The notes under the pieces are model-generated. The model was not told the DNA's origin. It worked only from the letters and a program-made list of their open reading frames with translations, and ran no database searches. From JAGVMG01 sp964461105 (GTDB taxonomy: Bacteria > Chlamydiota > Chlamydiia > Chlamydiales > Rhabdochlamydiaceae), in NCBI GenBank assembly GCA_964461105.1, contig CAYWSY010000001.1:21657-85656 (forward strand): 64,000 nucleotides of DNA, read 5' to 3'. Positions 1 through 9,300 of the stretch are shown here, piece after piece (the first letter of the stretch is position 1; each line of letters begins with the position of its first letter). Both the position numbers and the translations under genes were made by a program.

Positions 1-451
1 CCAAGCGCGACCAATCGCATGAGCTGCCAAGCCGTTTAATTTGGCTGAGGATTTGATTCTGGCTCTGTTCCTTCCATTTCCAGACATGAGAGAGGAATTC
101 CTCTCTGGAAAATTCCTTTCTTCGCTTGCCATGAGACGCGATCAGTTGCCTCTCAACAACTGTCTGTGTCGCAATCCCAGCGTGGTCGGTTCCTGGAACC
201 CAGAGCGCTTCGAACCCGCTCATCCGCTTCCAGCGAATTAAGACATCTTGGAGGGTATCGACAAGAGCATGACCCATGTGAAGCACTCCGGTCACATTTG
301 GAGGGGGAATCGAAATGCAGTAAGCGGGTTTCGAAGAGTGACTATCCGCTTTGAAGAGTCCGTGAGACTCCCAGAAAGAATACCATTTATCTTCAACTAA
401 TTTTGGGTCGTAGGCTTTGGGAAGCTCTTGAGTCGGGAAGTTTTCAGTCAT
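1..451 (-). CDS. valS: Valyl-tRNA synthetase, N-terminal part (cut by window edge)
   Basis: The minus strand is open from an ATG at 449-451 to the left edge, giving about 150 residues. The start reads MTENFPTQELPKAYDPKLVE. The class I HIGH-type motif follows as PPPNVTGVLHMGHAL, then the DTLQD and WVPGTDHAGIATQ signatures of ValRS. The enzyme charges tRNA-Val with valine in the cytosol; a tRNA-Val lies at 32373 in this window. The catalytic KMSKS region, editing domain and C-terminus lie outside the window. I am sure of the family because the PPPNVTG…HMGHA stretch is diagnostic for ValRS against IleRS and LeuRS. Confidence 0.93.
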   Translation of the reverse strand, partial: MTENFPTQELPKAYDPKLVEDKWYSFWESHGLFKADSHSSKPAYCISIPPPNVTGVLHMGHALVDTLQDVLIRWKRMSGFEALWVPGTDHAGIATQTVVERQLIASHGKRRKEFSREEFLSHVWKWKEQSQNQILSQIKRLGSSCDWSRL

Positions 452-553
452 GGGTGTCCTGGCCTCGCAATATTTAAGAGAAGGAGGATATCAGTTCCGT
501 TATAAAAAGACAAAGGGGGTAATGAGATATGGAAAATAATTTAATTTATGCAA

Positions 554-600
554 AAACACCCTGAAAGTTCGAGCTTAGATCTCGAACTTTCAGGGTGTTT
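554..600 (-). terminator. Long perfect hairpin after the NUDIX gene
   Basis: Perfect 20-bp inverted repeat: arms 554-573 and 581-600 with a 7-base loop. It lies just past the stop codon of the minus-strand NUDIX gene (606) and ahead of valS. On the minus strand it is followed by a short T-rich stretch. This fits a rho-independent-type terminator separating the pknD–NUDIX unit from valS. Confidence 0.7.
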
Positions 601-605
601 CGATC

Positions 606-1152
606 TTATCGTTGATTGTTCCACAAAAACAACCCAGAGCAGAACACCCCGTCCACAGGCTCACTATCAGTAATGCGCTGAAACACCTCTTCAGGTGTTT
701 GCAGCTCGATTTGGATCAGCTCAAACGGGTCTAAGGCAGGAGCTTGAAGATAGCTCACACCGGTTGCAAGAATAAAAAAGATCTCTTGATCTGATACCGC
801 AGGAAAGGGAAAGACGCTTCCTAGAAGTGTATAAGTGCCCCCCGCCATAGCCTGTTTCTTCAAGAAGTTCCCGTTTTCCTGCCTCGAGAGGGGATTCGCC
901 CGGATCGATCCGCCCGCCCGGACAGCTAAGAAGCCATTGGCGCAATGGGTGTCGGTATTCTTTTGCTGTCACAAGTTTGCCCTCTGTGGTGAGGGCCAGA
1001 ACTGCTGCAGCATGAGCCCCTTGCTTGAGTACCGTATACGGACGTTCATGTCCATGGGGAAGTCTTAAATGGTCGATGGCTACATCGAAATATCCGTGAT
1101 AGGCAATCTCGGTGCGGATAATCTCAGGGATAAGAATAGGCGGCTTGGACAT
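606..1152 (-). pseudogene. NUDIX hydrolase (ADP-ribose pyrophosphatase-like), frame broken at a C6 tract
   Basis: The first frame carries a full NUDIX box: GGRIDPGESPLEAGKRELLE, then ETGYGGG. This predicts Mg-dependent hydrolysis of a nucleoside diphosphate derivative, probably ADP-ribose or a nucleotide sugar. Just after the box the frame breaks at six C's (838-843 on the plus strand). The rest of the domain continues in another frame as GGTYTLLGSVFPFPAVSDQE to the stop at 606. Deleting one G on the coding strand restores a single protein of about 180 aa. I prefer the second ATG (1152) because GGGAG lies 7 bases before it; the first (1158) sits on top of that site. The start overlaps the end of pknD, so the two are probably cotranscribed. 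The break may be a sequencing error, a phase-variable tract or real decay. Confidence 0.75.
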
Positions 1153-3931
1153 GTGCATACTCCCGTTTTACCCGTTTATAAAACAATTGGGCTTTTTTCG
1201 GCTGCCGAGAACAGTGAAAAAGAAGAGAGAGTTGGCGGAATAGTTGGATTTTTTCCCAGAAAAACGCTTGAGTCATCCACCCTTTGGACATGTCAATGCG
1301 CTGATGTAGCCAATTCCCGAGCAGCTCTGTTGTTGGAGGAAAGGGGAGATGAAACGCTCCAGAAAAGTGGGAAAGAGCAATCTCCTTTCCTTCTTGATTC
1401 CATAAATAACAACCCATAAGAGGGAATAGAGGAGATCGTTCTTGGAGAAGATCTTCAGGATTTAAGGATTCAAATAGTAAACCAGCGGCATCCCATTGGC
1501 AATTGAGTAACAACGTCCAGACATAGAGCGCATCAATAAAAATCCGCTGCTCCTGAGGCCAGTGAACAGGTTTGGCAAAAAGGGGGAGCAGTAACGCACT
1601 TTTTTGGCTGCGTAGAGCATGATCGCAAAGATAGAGTGCAGAGCGGATTGTCGAGGGGGAAAGCGGTTCTTGAAGGTGTTGACACCATTCTTCGATTCCC
1701 TCTTTTAAAGGAAGTAATGCAAGTGAAATCAGTTTGGCTTCTTCCTCTGAATTGATATGATGGAGATTTTCCGCGACCCATTTATGATAGCCCAGTTGCA
1801 GTAAGCAATAAAAGGCATTTGAGATCATTTGAGGATCGGAGCTCGTTTCGATGATTTCAATTAAGGTAATTGGTTTGGCAAGCCAAAATGCGAGCTGGAT
1901 GGTTAGATGGAGATGATCTAAAGTGGGATCGCTTGGTGGCAAAATAAAGGGAAGGGGTTCTAAATGGGTTTTAAGTGTTGTGAGTAAACGCTGATTGTCA
2001 TGAGAGAGAAATGCCTTGGGCAAATGGCGCAAGACAAGCAGAGCAAAATGGTAAGCAGAAATTCGGTCGTGCGATGAGGCTTCATGAAGACGGAAGGTCA
2101 AGTGCTCAACTACAATTGGCAGTAAGGGGTGCTTTGGGTATTTACGTAAGCACAGCTCCCAGCATTTAATTTCCTCCTCAATTTCTCCCGAAGCCTTATA
2201 GACAAGGGATTTGCCCAAATATTCTAAAGGAGCTCCTGGAGTAAAACGGAGTTTACTAAATTCTTCGAGAGCAGTGAGGTAAAGGCGTTCTTTTTCTTTC
2301 TTTTTTTTGTAGGAAAAAGCTTCTTCTAAAAGGGTAACACCTGCCCTAAACAGAGCCTCTCTCCCTTCCGCTCTACCAGAAAATGAATATCCAATCCTGC
2401 GGTATTCGATCAGTGCTTTGCTGTAAGCTTTATGTGCTAGAAATGCATCAGGAACTGCAAGACAATTGACCATCGCATTTAAGCTTCCCATTGAAATCTC
2501 AAGAGGGTTGATTTCAAAATCAGCATCTCTGTAAAGAAGGCCAATATGCGTGCCATGCATGGGGATGTGGCTGATCGAGTGGCATTTGAGGTCCCCATCA
2601 AGATAAAAACGCACATGATTGTCGACTTTCTCTACTCTTAAGTCGTGCCATGTGTTTGCCTTTAAGCTCACCCCGGCAATATCCATTACTTCGATGTTTG
2701 AGCGGAATAACTTGCATTGCGGCCTCGCCTCAGAACCGATCCACAGGCAATACCCTTCTTCAAATCCCAATCGTTCGCTCATTTCTGGAATCGCAAGGAG
2801 AAATCCAATTCCAGCACCGCCATCCTTGATGCGCACTTGAGTTTTTATGAGTGTATTTCCTGAAAAAGAAGCTTGAGAGATCATTAAACTCACCCATTCC
2901 ATTACGTCCAAAGATCTGGCAATTGCGATGTGCTTGGCAAGCAAGATGTTTTCTTGGAATTCCCAATCTTTTTTTTGAGAGATGTCCAATGTTCCTGCGG
3001 GAATCCATTCAGGGCGCCCTTCAAGATAGCTCTTGAGTTCGCTAATGATTTGCTCAACACTTTGGAATCTCTTTTCACTATTGGGGTTCAAACACCGTTT
3101 GACGATGTCCGCTAAATGTTGAGGGATATCTCGATAAGGGGCCACTTCCTGTGGGTCTTTCAACTGTTCTGTATGAAGAAGTTTTCGAAAGCTCTGAATA
3201 GAGGGGCGATTAAAGGGAAGTCTGAGTGTGAGGAGTTGATAGAGGATGACACCCAATGAGTAGATATCGCTTAACACAGAAGAAGGAGCTCCCAAGACCC
3301 GCTCTGGTGCGAGAAACGACAAGGTTCCCGCAATTTTTCCAGGTAAGGTAAGATCTCTCTTTCCCTCCTCTAAAGATTCAGAGACGATAATTTCTTGATT
3401 TTCTCCGATAAAATCTGCAAGCCCCCAATCCAAGAGCATCACCTCATCGTATTTTCCAACGATGATGTTTTCTGGTTTGAGATCGCGGTGTAAAATTCCC
3501 TTTGAATGGCAGTAGGCAATGGCTTGGCAGACATTTAAAAAAATCAAAATCAAAGCGGGGATTGACCCCCCGATGGGATGCAAAATTTCTCCCTCTTTTT
3601 CCTGCTCAAGTGTCGTTCGAATAATTTGTTTAAGAGTCTCCCCCTCGATGTAGGGCATGGTATAAAAAGCCCCTTCGCTATTGCGTGTGATCGAATAGAT
3701 CGGAATAATGGAGGGATGGGTGAGTTGTGAGGCGATTCGGGCCTCTCTTAAAAAACGCTCTTGCAACGTCGTATTATGGCTCATTTCTTGGCGAATTTGC
3801 TTGAGTGCAACGTTGCGTCCACAAGTAGGATCAAAGGCAAGGAACACCTCGCCCATGCCCCCTTTTCCAAGGCTACGTACAATGCGGTAGGAGCCGATTT
3901 GAATCGGTAGAGTGGAAGAATTTTTTTCCAT
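1124..3931 (-). CDS. pknD: Serine/threonine protein kinase PknD
   Basis: 935 aa, close to the length of chlamydial PknD. The N-terminal kinase domain is complete: glycine loop GKGGMG (about 22-27), ATP lysine in VALKQI (K44), HRDLKPEN (148-155), DWG in place of DFG (168-170), APE (208-210) and DIYSLG. The kinase covers roughly residues 14-310. It is followed by a β-rich segment (about 340-480) that looks like a concanavalin/LamG-type fold, then a long helical, TPR-like C-terminal half. PknD phosphorylates Ser/Thr (and, in C. pneumoniae, Tyr) and is associated with type III secretion in Chlamydiae. No obvious transmembrane segment stands out. Its 3' end overlaps the NUDIX start. Confidence 0.93.
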   Translation of the reverse strand: MEKNSSTLPIQIGSYRIVRSLGKGGMGEVFLAFDPTCGRNVALKQIRQEMSHNTTLQERFLREARIASQLTHPSIIPIYSITRNSEGAFYTMPYIEGETLKQIIRTTLEQEKEGEILHPIGGSIPALILIFLNVCQAIAYCHSKGILHRDLKPENIIVGKYDEVMLLDWGLADFIGENQEIIVSESLEEGKRDLTLPGKIAGTLSFLAPERVLGAPSSVLSDIYSLGVILYQLLTLRLPFNRPSIQSFRKLLHTEQLKDPQEVAPYRDIPQHLADIVKRCLNPNSEKRFQSVEQIISELKSYLEGRPEWIPAGTLDISQKKDWEFQENILLAKHIAIARSLDVMEWVSLMISQASFSGNTLIKTQVRIKDGGAGIGFLLAIPEMSERLGFEEGYCLWIGSEARPQCKLFRSNIEVMDIAGVSLKANTWHDLRVEKVDNHVRFYLDGDLKCHSISHIPMHGTHIGLLYRDADFEINPLEISMGSLNAMVNCLAVPDAFLAHKAYSKALIEYRRIGYSFSGRAEGREALFRAGVTLLEEAFSYKKKKEKERLYLTALEEFSKLRFTPGAPLEYLGKSLVYKASGEIEEEIKCWELCLRKYPKHPLLPIVVEHLTFRLHEASSHDRISAYHFALLVLRHLPKAFLSHDNQRLLTTLKTHLEPLPFILPPSDPTLDHLHLTIQLAFWLAKPITLIEIIETSSDPQMISNAFYCLLQLGYHKWVAENLHHINSEEEAKLISLALLPLKEGIEEWCQHLQEPLSPSTIRSALYLCDHALRSQKSALLLPLFAKPVHWPQEQRIFIDALYVWTLLLNCQWDAAGLLFESLNPEDLLQERSPLFPLMGCYLWNQEGKEIALSHFSGAFHLPFPPTTELLGNWLHQRIDMSKGWMTQAFFWEKIQLFRQLSLLFHCSRQPKKAQLFYKRVKREYAHVQAAYSYP

Positions 3932-3943
3932 AGTTGCAACCTT

Positions 3944-4122
3944 AGAGCCTATCTCAGTAAAATTTTTCGTCGATTTTCGCGATTATTTTGGCGAATTTTC
4001 TCTTTTTTTTAAGGGGGCAATATCAACATACGTATATTGCCCCCTTAAAAAAAAGAGAAAATTCGCCAAAAGAACGCAAAAATCGACTGAAACTTTTTAT
4101 ACAGACTACTGGGATAGGCTCT
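3944..4122. mobile_element. MITE-like inverted-repeat element, family A
   Basis: Termini agagcctatc (3944-3953) and gataggctct (4113-4122) are perfect inverted repeats. Inside is a perfect 38-bp inverted repeat (3986-4023 and 4034-4071) around a 10-base loop. The outer arms match imperfectly, and the right arm carries about 8 extra bases. No coding capacity. It fills most of the gap between the divergent pknD and trpS starts. The right arm contains acagactact, resembling the ends of the element at 36246 and 40142. I see no transposase, so mobility is inferred from structure. Confidence 0.6.
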
Positions 4123-4247
4123 CATCCCACAATGGAAAAATATTCGCAACTCAAATTATTTTCACTATGCAAAGTCGAGTTGCTTGAAATGGTGCAAAAC
4201 GGCACAATCCCGACATCACGACATATCTATAGGAGCCAGGCATCAAT

Positions 4248-5249
4248 ATGCATAAAAAGATCATTCTAACAGGGGATCGCCCGACAGGCCCTCTCCACCT
4301 TGGCCATTATGTAGGCTCCTTGAAAAACCGTGTTGCACTTCAAGAGACCTGTCAGCAATTTGTAATGATCGCAGATGTCCAGGCGTTAACAGACAATTAT
4401 GAACATCCTGAAAAAGTGCGGCAAAACGTCCTTCAAGTGGCCCTCGATTACTTAGCTGTTGGCCTTGACCCCGCTCAGACCACCATCTTCATTCAGTCGC
4501 TTATTCCAGCTTTATCGGAATTGACTTTGTATTACCTAAATCTTGTGACCTGGAACCGACTGAAACACAATCCGACCGTCAAGCAAGAAATTGTGCAAAA
4601 AGGGTATGGGGAGAGTGTTCCAGCAGGCTTTATGGTGTATCCCATTAGTCAAGCCGCTGACATTACCGCATTTAAAGCTGATCTTGTTCCTGTCGGTGAA
4701 GATCAACTTCCCATGATTGAGCAGGCAAATGAAATCGTTCGTCATTTCAATCGGATTTATAAGACTCAAGTATTGGTTGAATGTGCGGCGATGGTTCCTA
4801 AATTCGCACGTCTTCCCGGAACTGATGGAACTGCGAAAATGAGCAAGTCGCTTGGCAATTGCATCTATCTTTCCGATAATGCCGATGTTGTCGCAAAAAA
4901 AGTTAAAGGGATGTACACCGATCCGAATCATTTGCGTGTTGAAGATCCTGGTAAGGTAGAAGGCAATCCTGTCTTTAGTTATCTCGATGCCTTCGATCCA
5001 GACCAAACAGGATTAGAGGAGATGAAAGCCCATTATCAGCGTGGGGGGTTAGGGGATTCAGTGGTTAAGAAGAGACTGCTCGAAGCACTTCAGGCCTTTC
5101 TTGAGCCGATCCGCAGTAGAAGAGAGGAATTGGCCAAAGACCCTCAAGGAGTCATGGAGATGCTTAAAAGGGGAACCGAGGTGGCTAATAGCGCTGCCGA
5201 GAAGACATTGGCAGAGGTGAGAAAAGCGATGCATTTGGATTATTTCTAG
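4248..5249 (+). CDS. trpS: Tryptophanyl-tRNA synthetase
   Basis: 333 aa, the normal size of bacterial TrpRS. The class I signatures are clear: PTGPLHLGHYVGS (HIGH, residues 12-24) and KMSKSLGN (near 196). The GEDQ motif is present as DLVPVGEDQLPMIE. It charges tRNA-Trp in the cytosol. AGGAG lies 12 bases before the ATG, a long spacing, but no better start is visible. I see no trp operator or leader peptide between the family A element and the start. The stop codon shares the palindrome ctag with the stop of the convergent metallopeptidase gene. Confidence 0.96.
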   Translation: MHKKIILTGDRPTGPLHLGHYVGSLKNRVALQETCQQFVMIADVQALTDNYEHPEKVRQNVLQVALDYLAVGLDPAQTTIFIQSLIPALSELTLYYLNLVTWNRLKHNPTVKQEIVQKGYGESVPAGFMVYPISQAADITAFKADLVPVGEDQLPMIEQANEIVRHFNRIYKTQVLVECAAMVPKFARLPGTDGTAKMSKSLGNCIYLSDNADVVAKKVKGMYTDPNHLRVEDPGKVEGNPVFSYLDAFDPDQTGLEEMKAHYQRGGLGDSVVKKRLLEALQAFLEPIRSRREELAKDPQGVMEMLKRGTEVANSAAEKTLAEVRKAMHLDYF

Positions 5250-5846
5250 AAAACCGAATGTTGATATCTTCCAGGGAGCCCTCGTTCAAACCGATAGGTA
5301 TTATCAGACAGCGCGAATAAACCTAAGGAATGGAAATTAGGATGACGCGTATCGATTCCAGCAATTGTGTACTGTTCTTCTAGGTTGGTAAACCCATAAA
5401 GTGAAGCCATCGTTGCGTGGAGAAGCTTGTTTAGTTGAGGATCAGTATCGTTATGGATCGCATGAAGCAGTTCATGTTGGAGTGAAGTATCTGTTGGCAT
5501 CACAGATTCAATCGATCTGAGGGTTCCTGCCGCGTCTTTTGTAATAAAACGATTGGTCTTCTCGCTTGTAGATAGGTGGAGCATCGGACGTCCTAACCCA
5601 AAAAATAGATTGTCTTCTCCTGGATGAATGTACAGGTTCGTGTGCATGCGACATGCAAATAATAAGGTCCATAATCGGAAGGTCGTTTAGGTGAGATCCT
5701 GTATCAGCAAAGAACTTAACTACTTCTTCTTCAGTAAAAAGAGTAAAAAACTTCGATGTGTTTTGGTGGGCAGTTGTAAGGCCTTCAAGATTTCGAGCTT
5801 GAAGAGCCTGTAAAGCGAATTCTTTATTTGAACTAATGGATGCCAT
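5246..5846 (-). pseudogene. M91 (NleD-like) zinc metallopeptidase effector, frame broken
   Basis: Two overlapping frames form one domain. The 5' frame starts at 5846 (AAGGAA 6 bases upstream) and runs through FFADTGSHLNDLPIMDLI. The 3' frame picks up near 5645-5655 as HTNLYIHPGEDNLFFGLG and ends at 5246. The 3' part holds the zinc motif HELLHAIHN (HELLH at 5462-5476) and a downstream EEQYTIAG. The end LSDNTYRFERGLPGR fits the layout of the M91 effector family (E. coli NleD and relatives, which cleave host proteins after type III delivery). Removing one base near the frame switch joins the halves into about 200 aa. A good promoter and RBS remain. It may be a recent pseudogene, a sequencing error, or depend on frameshifting. 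Confidence 0.62.
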
Positions 5847-5879
5847 TATAGATTCCTTTTATTTAATAATAATGAGATT

Positions 5880-5905
5880 ATTATATAATAATTTATTATT
5901 GTCAA
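5880..5905 (-). promoter_or_regulatory. Candidate promoter of the M91 gene
   Basis: On the minus strand a perfect TTGACA (5900-5905) precedes TATAAT (5880-5885), but the spacer is only 14 bases. The overlapping TAATAA would give a 16-base spacer. The surrounding 5860-5940 stretch is almost pure A/T. It lies 34 bases upstream of the start at 5846. Confidence 0.4.
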
Positions 5906-5947
5906 TAATAACTATTATTTTATTATTAAGTAAAAGTGATGAAGTTT

Positions 5948-6319
5948 TTACTTTTTATGCTGATCTTCTTCGATCTCGCAATTGATATCTTCCTCCTCGT
6001 CGGCCAAGGGTTCCTTGTTTTCAAGGAACTCGCGTGCGAGGAGATAGATGCCGCCTAGGGCAAATAACACGGGAAGGAGCACTTCCCAATGGATTTTAAA
6101 TTGAACTGTGACGAAGACACCAATGAAGACAAACAGGGTGATTCCCATATCATAATGACGGCCAAGAAGGGATTGGCGAATGGCTAGGGGAATGCCCACT
6201 GCGAGCATGATTCCAGGCCACCAGGCGCCGAGATAGGAGACGATTGCAAGACCGACAAGGAAAAGTGCTGTTGAGAGAACCTTTGCTTTGCGTTTTGAGG
6301 TAAGATGGCCTTTTGTCAT
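5948..6319 (-). CDS. Small hydrophobic membrane protein of unknown function
   Basis: 123 aa. After a basic N-terminus (MTKGHLTSKRKAKVLS) there are three or four membrane segments: about 16-32, 33-50, 58-74 and 78-95. An acidic tail EPLADEEEDINCEIEEDQ would face the cytosol by the positive-inside rule. It starts 13 bases after the uvrA stop on the same strand, so it is probably the last gene of the uvrA transcript. I recognise no family. The charged tail suggests it contacts another protein. Confidence 0.75.
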   Translation of the reverse strand: MTKGHLTSKRKAKVLSTALFLVGLAIVSYLGAWWPGIMLAVGIPLAIRQSLLGRHYDMGITLFVFIGVFVTVQFKIHWEVLLPVLFALGGIYLLAREFLENKEPLADEEEDINCEIEEDQHKK

Positions 6320-6331
6320 CGATCTGCTCCT

Positions 6332-9300
6332 TTATTTTGGTACATAACATAAAACATCTTTTAAGTATTTACCAGTAAGCGAATCCTTATTTTTTACCAA
6401 CTCTTCGGGGGTTCCTGTTGCAACGACTCTTCCGCCGAGTTTTCCGCTGCCAGGGCCCATGTCGATGAGCTGATCGGCATTGGAGATCACATCGAGGTTG
6501 TGCTCGATGATCACAACCGTGTTTCCGCGTTGCACCAAGGTATGGAAAATCGCAAGCAATTTTAAGATATCTTCACTATGAAGGCCAACGGTGGGCTCAT
6601 CTAGCAAATACAGTGTCTTGCCAGTTGAGCGTTTGGCAAGCTCTCTGCTCAGGCGCATCCGTTGCGCCTCGCCGCCGGAGAGAGTTGCGATCTCTTGGCC
6701 AAGCTGAAGATAGCCGAGTCCCACTGAAATGAGCGTCTCAAGAATGCGGATCAATTTGGGGATCGGGGGAAGGAACTCGAGCGCCTCTGTCACGGTCATT
6801 TGAAGCACCTGCCCGAGGTTTTTCCCTTTGGAAAGGACATTGAGACTCAAAGGATTTAATCGATAGCCTCGGCATGACTCGCACGTCACTTTAACAGGAG
6901 GAAGAAATTGCATGGCGATGTGTCGGGTCCCTAAGCCCATGCAAGTAGAGCACATCCCTTTGAGGTGATTAAAGCTAAAATGCTTGGGCATGAGGCCTCT
7001 TGTTTTTGCCTCTGGGAGAGAGGCATAAAAATAGCGGAGAGGGGTCAGCGCGTCCACATAGGTGCTTACATCAGCACGGTTAGTATGTCCAATGGGGTTT
7101 TGATTGAGAACGAGGAGCTTGTCAAAGGCTGAGATCCCTTTGATCTGTGCGCCTTGATACGTCATCTCGTCTTTGATTTTTTTTGTGGAAAGGGCTTGTT
7201 CAATAGCAGGACGCAATAGCGCGTTAATCAAAGTGGATTTTCCTGAACCGGAAACACCAGTAATGCATGTCAGAGTATTGATTTGAATCTCAATGGATAC
7301 GGATTGCAAATTATGTAAGGTCCCATTTTCGAGAGTTAAGAGCTGCTCATTGGTGCGTCTTTTTTTCGGGATGGGAATCTTTTTTCGTCCACTGAGATAA
7401 GCGCCGGTTAGCGAATTGGGATTTGCGCAGAGCTCAGAGAAGGTGCCGCGTGCGGTAATCTCTCCGCCTGCTTTTCCCGCCTCAGGCCCAAAGTCGAGAA
7501 TATAGTCAGCAAGTTGGATCGTCATGGGATCATGTTCAACTAAAAGCAAGGTGTTACCCAGATCGCGCAGTTGGATTAATGCTGCATTTAAAAGAGCATT
7601 GTCATGGGGATGCAGACCGATCGTCGGCTCATCGAGGACATAGAGAGCTCCAGTTAATCCTGCACCGAGTTGGCGCGCTAAGCGAATCCGTTGGGCCTCA
7701 CCGCCACTTAAGGTCGGTGCGCTGCGATCAAGCGAGAGATAACTGAGGCCAATAGCTTCCAAAAAGTGCAGGCGCTCTTTAAGTTGGCGGAGGGTCTCAT
7801 TGAGGAATTCAACCTTGTGTGTTTCGAGTTGAATTTGATCGAGAAACAGCTTGGCCTCTCCGATAGGCAATTGGCAGAGGTCTGCAATGGAGTGGGAATC
7901 GATCCGGACATTGCGCGCAAGGGGATTGAGCCTGGTCCCTTTGCAAGAGGAACAAGGATTTTGATCGAGAAGGGGAAGTAGGACTTCTTTGATCTCTGGA
8001 TTGATGCTTTTTGAGAGCTTTTCCAGGAGGGGATTAATCCCGATCCAACGTAGCATGAGTCCTGATCGTCCGATCGGGTGTTCTGTTTTTGAGCCATTAA
8101 GGAAAACCTGGAGCGCTTGTGGGTGCATTTTTGCAAATGGGGTATCTTCATCAATCCCCTCTGCATGGAAGACCACAAGCAGGGGCGTTAATGTGGCGCG
8201 CACTGCATGTTCTTTCCATAAGTGCGCAATTAATTTAAGCGGAGTGAGTCTTTGAAACCAGGGGTACCGCGAGAGTTGAGCGCCGAATTGGTAACCGAGC
8301 CCCAAACACTCCAAGCACATCCCTTGCTCCGTATTAAATGAGAAGGTGTGGGGAGTAATGGGAGGATAAGATTTTCCAGTACTTAATACTGCAAAGGCAA
8401 GGTTAAAGAAAAGATCTCGATCTTCCAGAGCAGCAACAAGAGTGCCACCAGAAAAATTGGTAGCGCTTTCAACTGCTTCAAACAAGCGTTTGCGCACGCT
8501 TGATGAGATCGCAAGGCGATCGATCACAAGAAAGAGTTCGTTTTTCCGCTGTTTATCAAACGGGATCTCTTGATCCAGCTCGTAATAGGAGTTGTTTAAT
8601 CGGATACGCAGATATCCTTGCCTTTGAAGCCGATCTTTGAGTTCTTCAAAGGATTCGCTGCGTTTTAATGTTAAAGGCGCTAACAAATGAACCTTTGTAT
8701 TTTGAGGAAGCGCAAGCAGTTGCTCTACTACATAATCTTTGCTAATAGTCTCAATTTTTTGTCCTGTTTCCGGGCAATAGGCAGTGCCTAAGTGAGCGTA
8801 GAGCACGCGTAAAAAGTCATAAGCTTCCGTCATCGTGCCAATCGTGCTGCGGGGATTTCCCGCGTGACTTTTTTGTTCAATCGCAATTGCAGGAGAGAGC
8901 CCTTCGATGAGATCCGCTTTGGGTTTCGGCATCTGCTTGACAAATTGGCGCGAATAGGCAGAAAGGGATTCGATGTAGCGCCTCTGTCCTTCGGCATAGA
9001 TCGTTTCAAAGGCAAAGGAACTTTTTCCAGATCCAGATGGACCTGTGCATAAGGTGATTTTTCCTCGAGGGATCTCTACATTGATCCCTTTTAAATTATT
9101 TTGAGAAGCGCCTTCTACCGTAATGGTGTTAAGAGAGGAAGCGCGCGTTTCAGGCGTTAAGGATTGAGAAACATGTTTTTTTGGAAAAAAAATAGGTGCT
9201 AATGCCTGTCCTGTTGGAGAATTTTTCTTCGCAATGCTCTCAGGCGTTCCTGCCGCAATCACCTCACCTCCATATTTACCCCCTTCAGGACCTAAATCGA

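Noticed and set aside
166..354. Plus-strand reading frames over the first 450 bases
   Set aside because: They lie antisense to valS, whose HIGH-region motifs are unmistakable.
4123..4247. Trp-responsive leader or operator before trpS
   Set aside because: No Trp-codon run, T-box features or clear operator palindrome; only an SD at long spacing.
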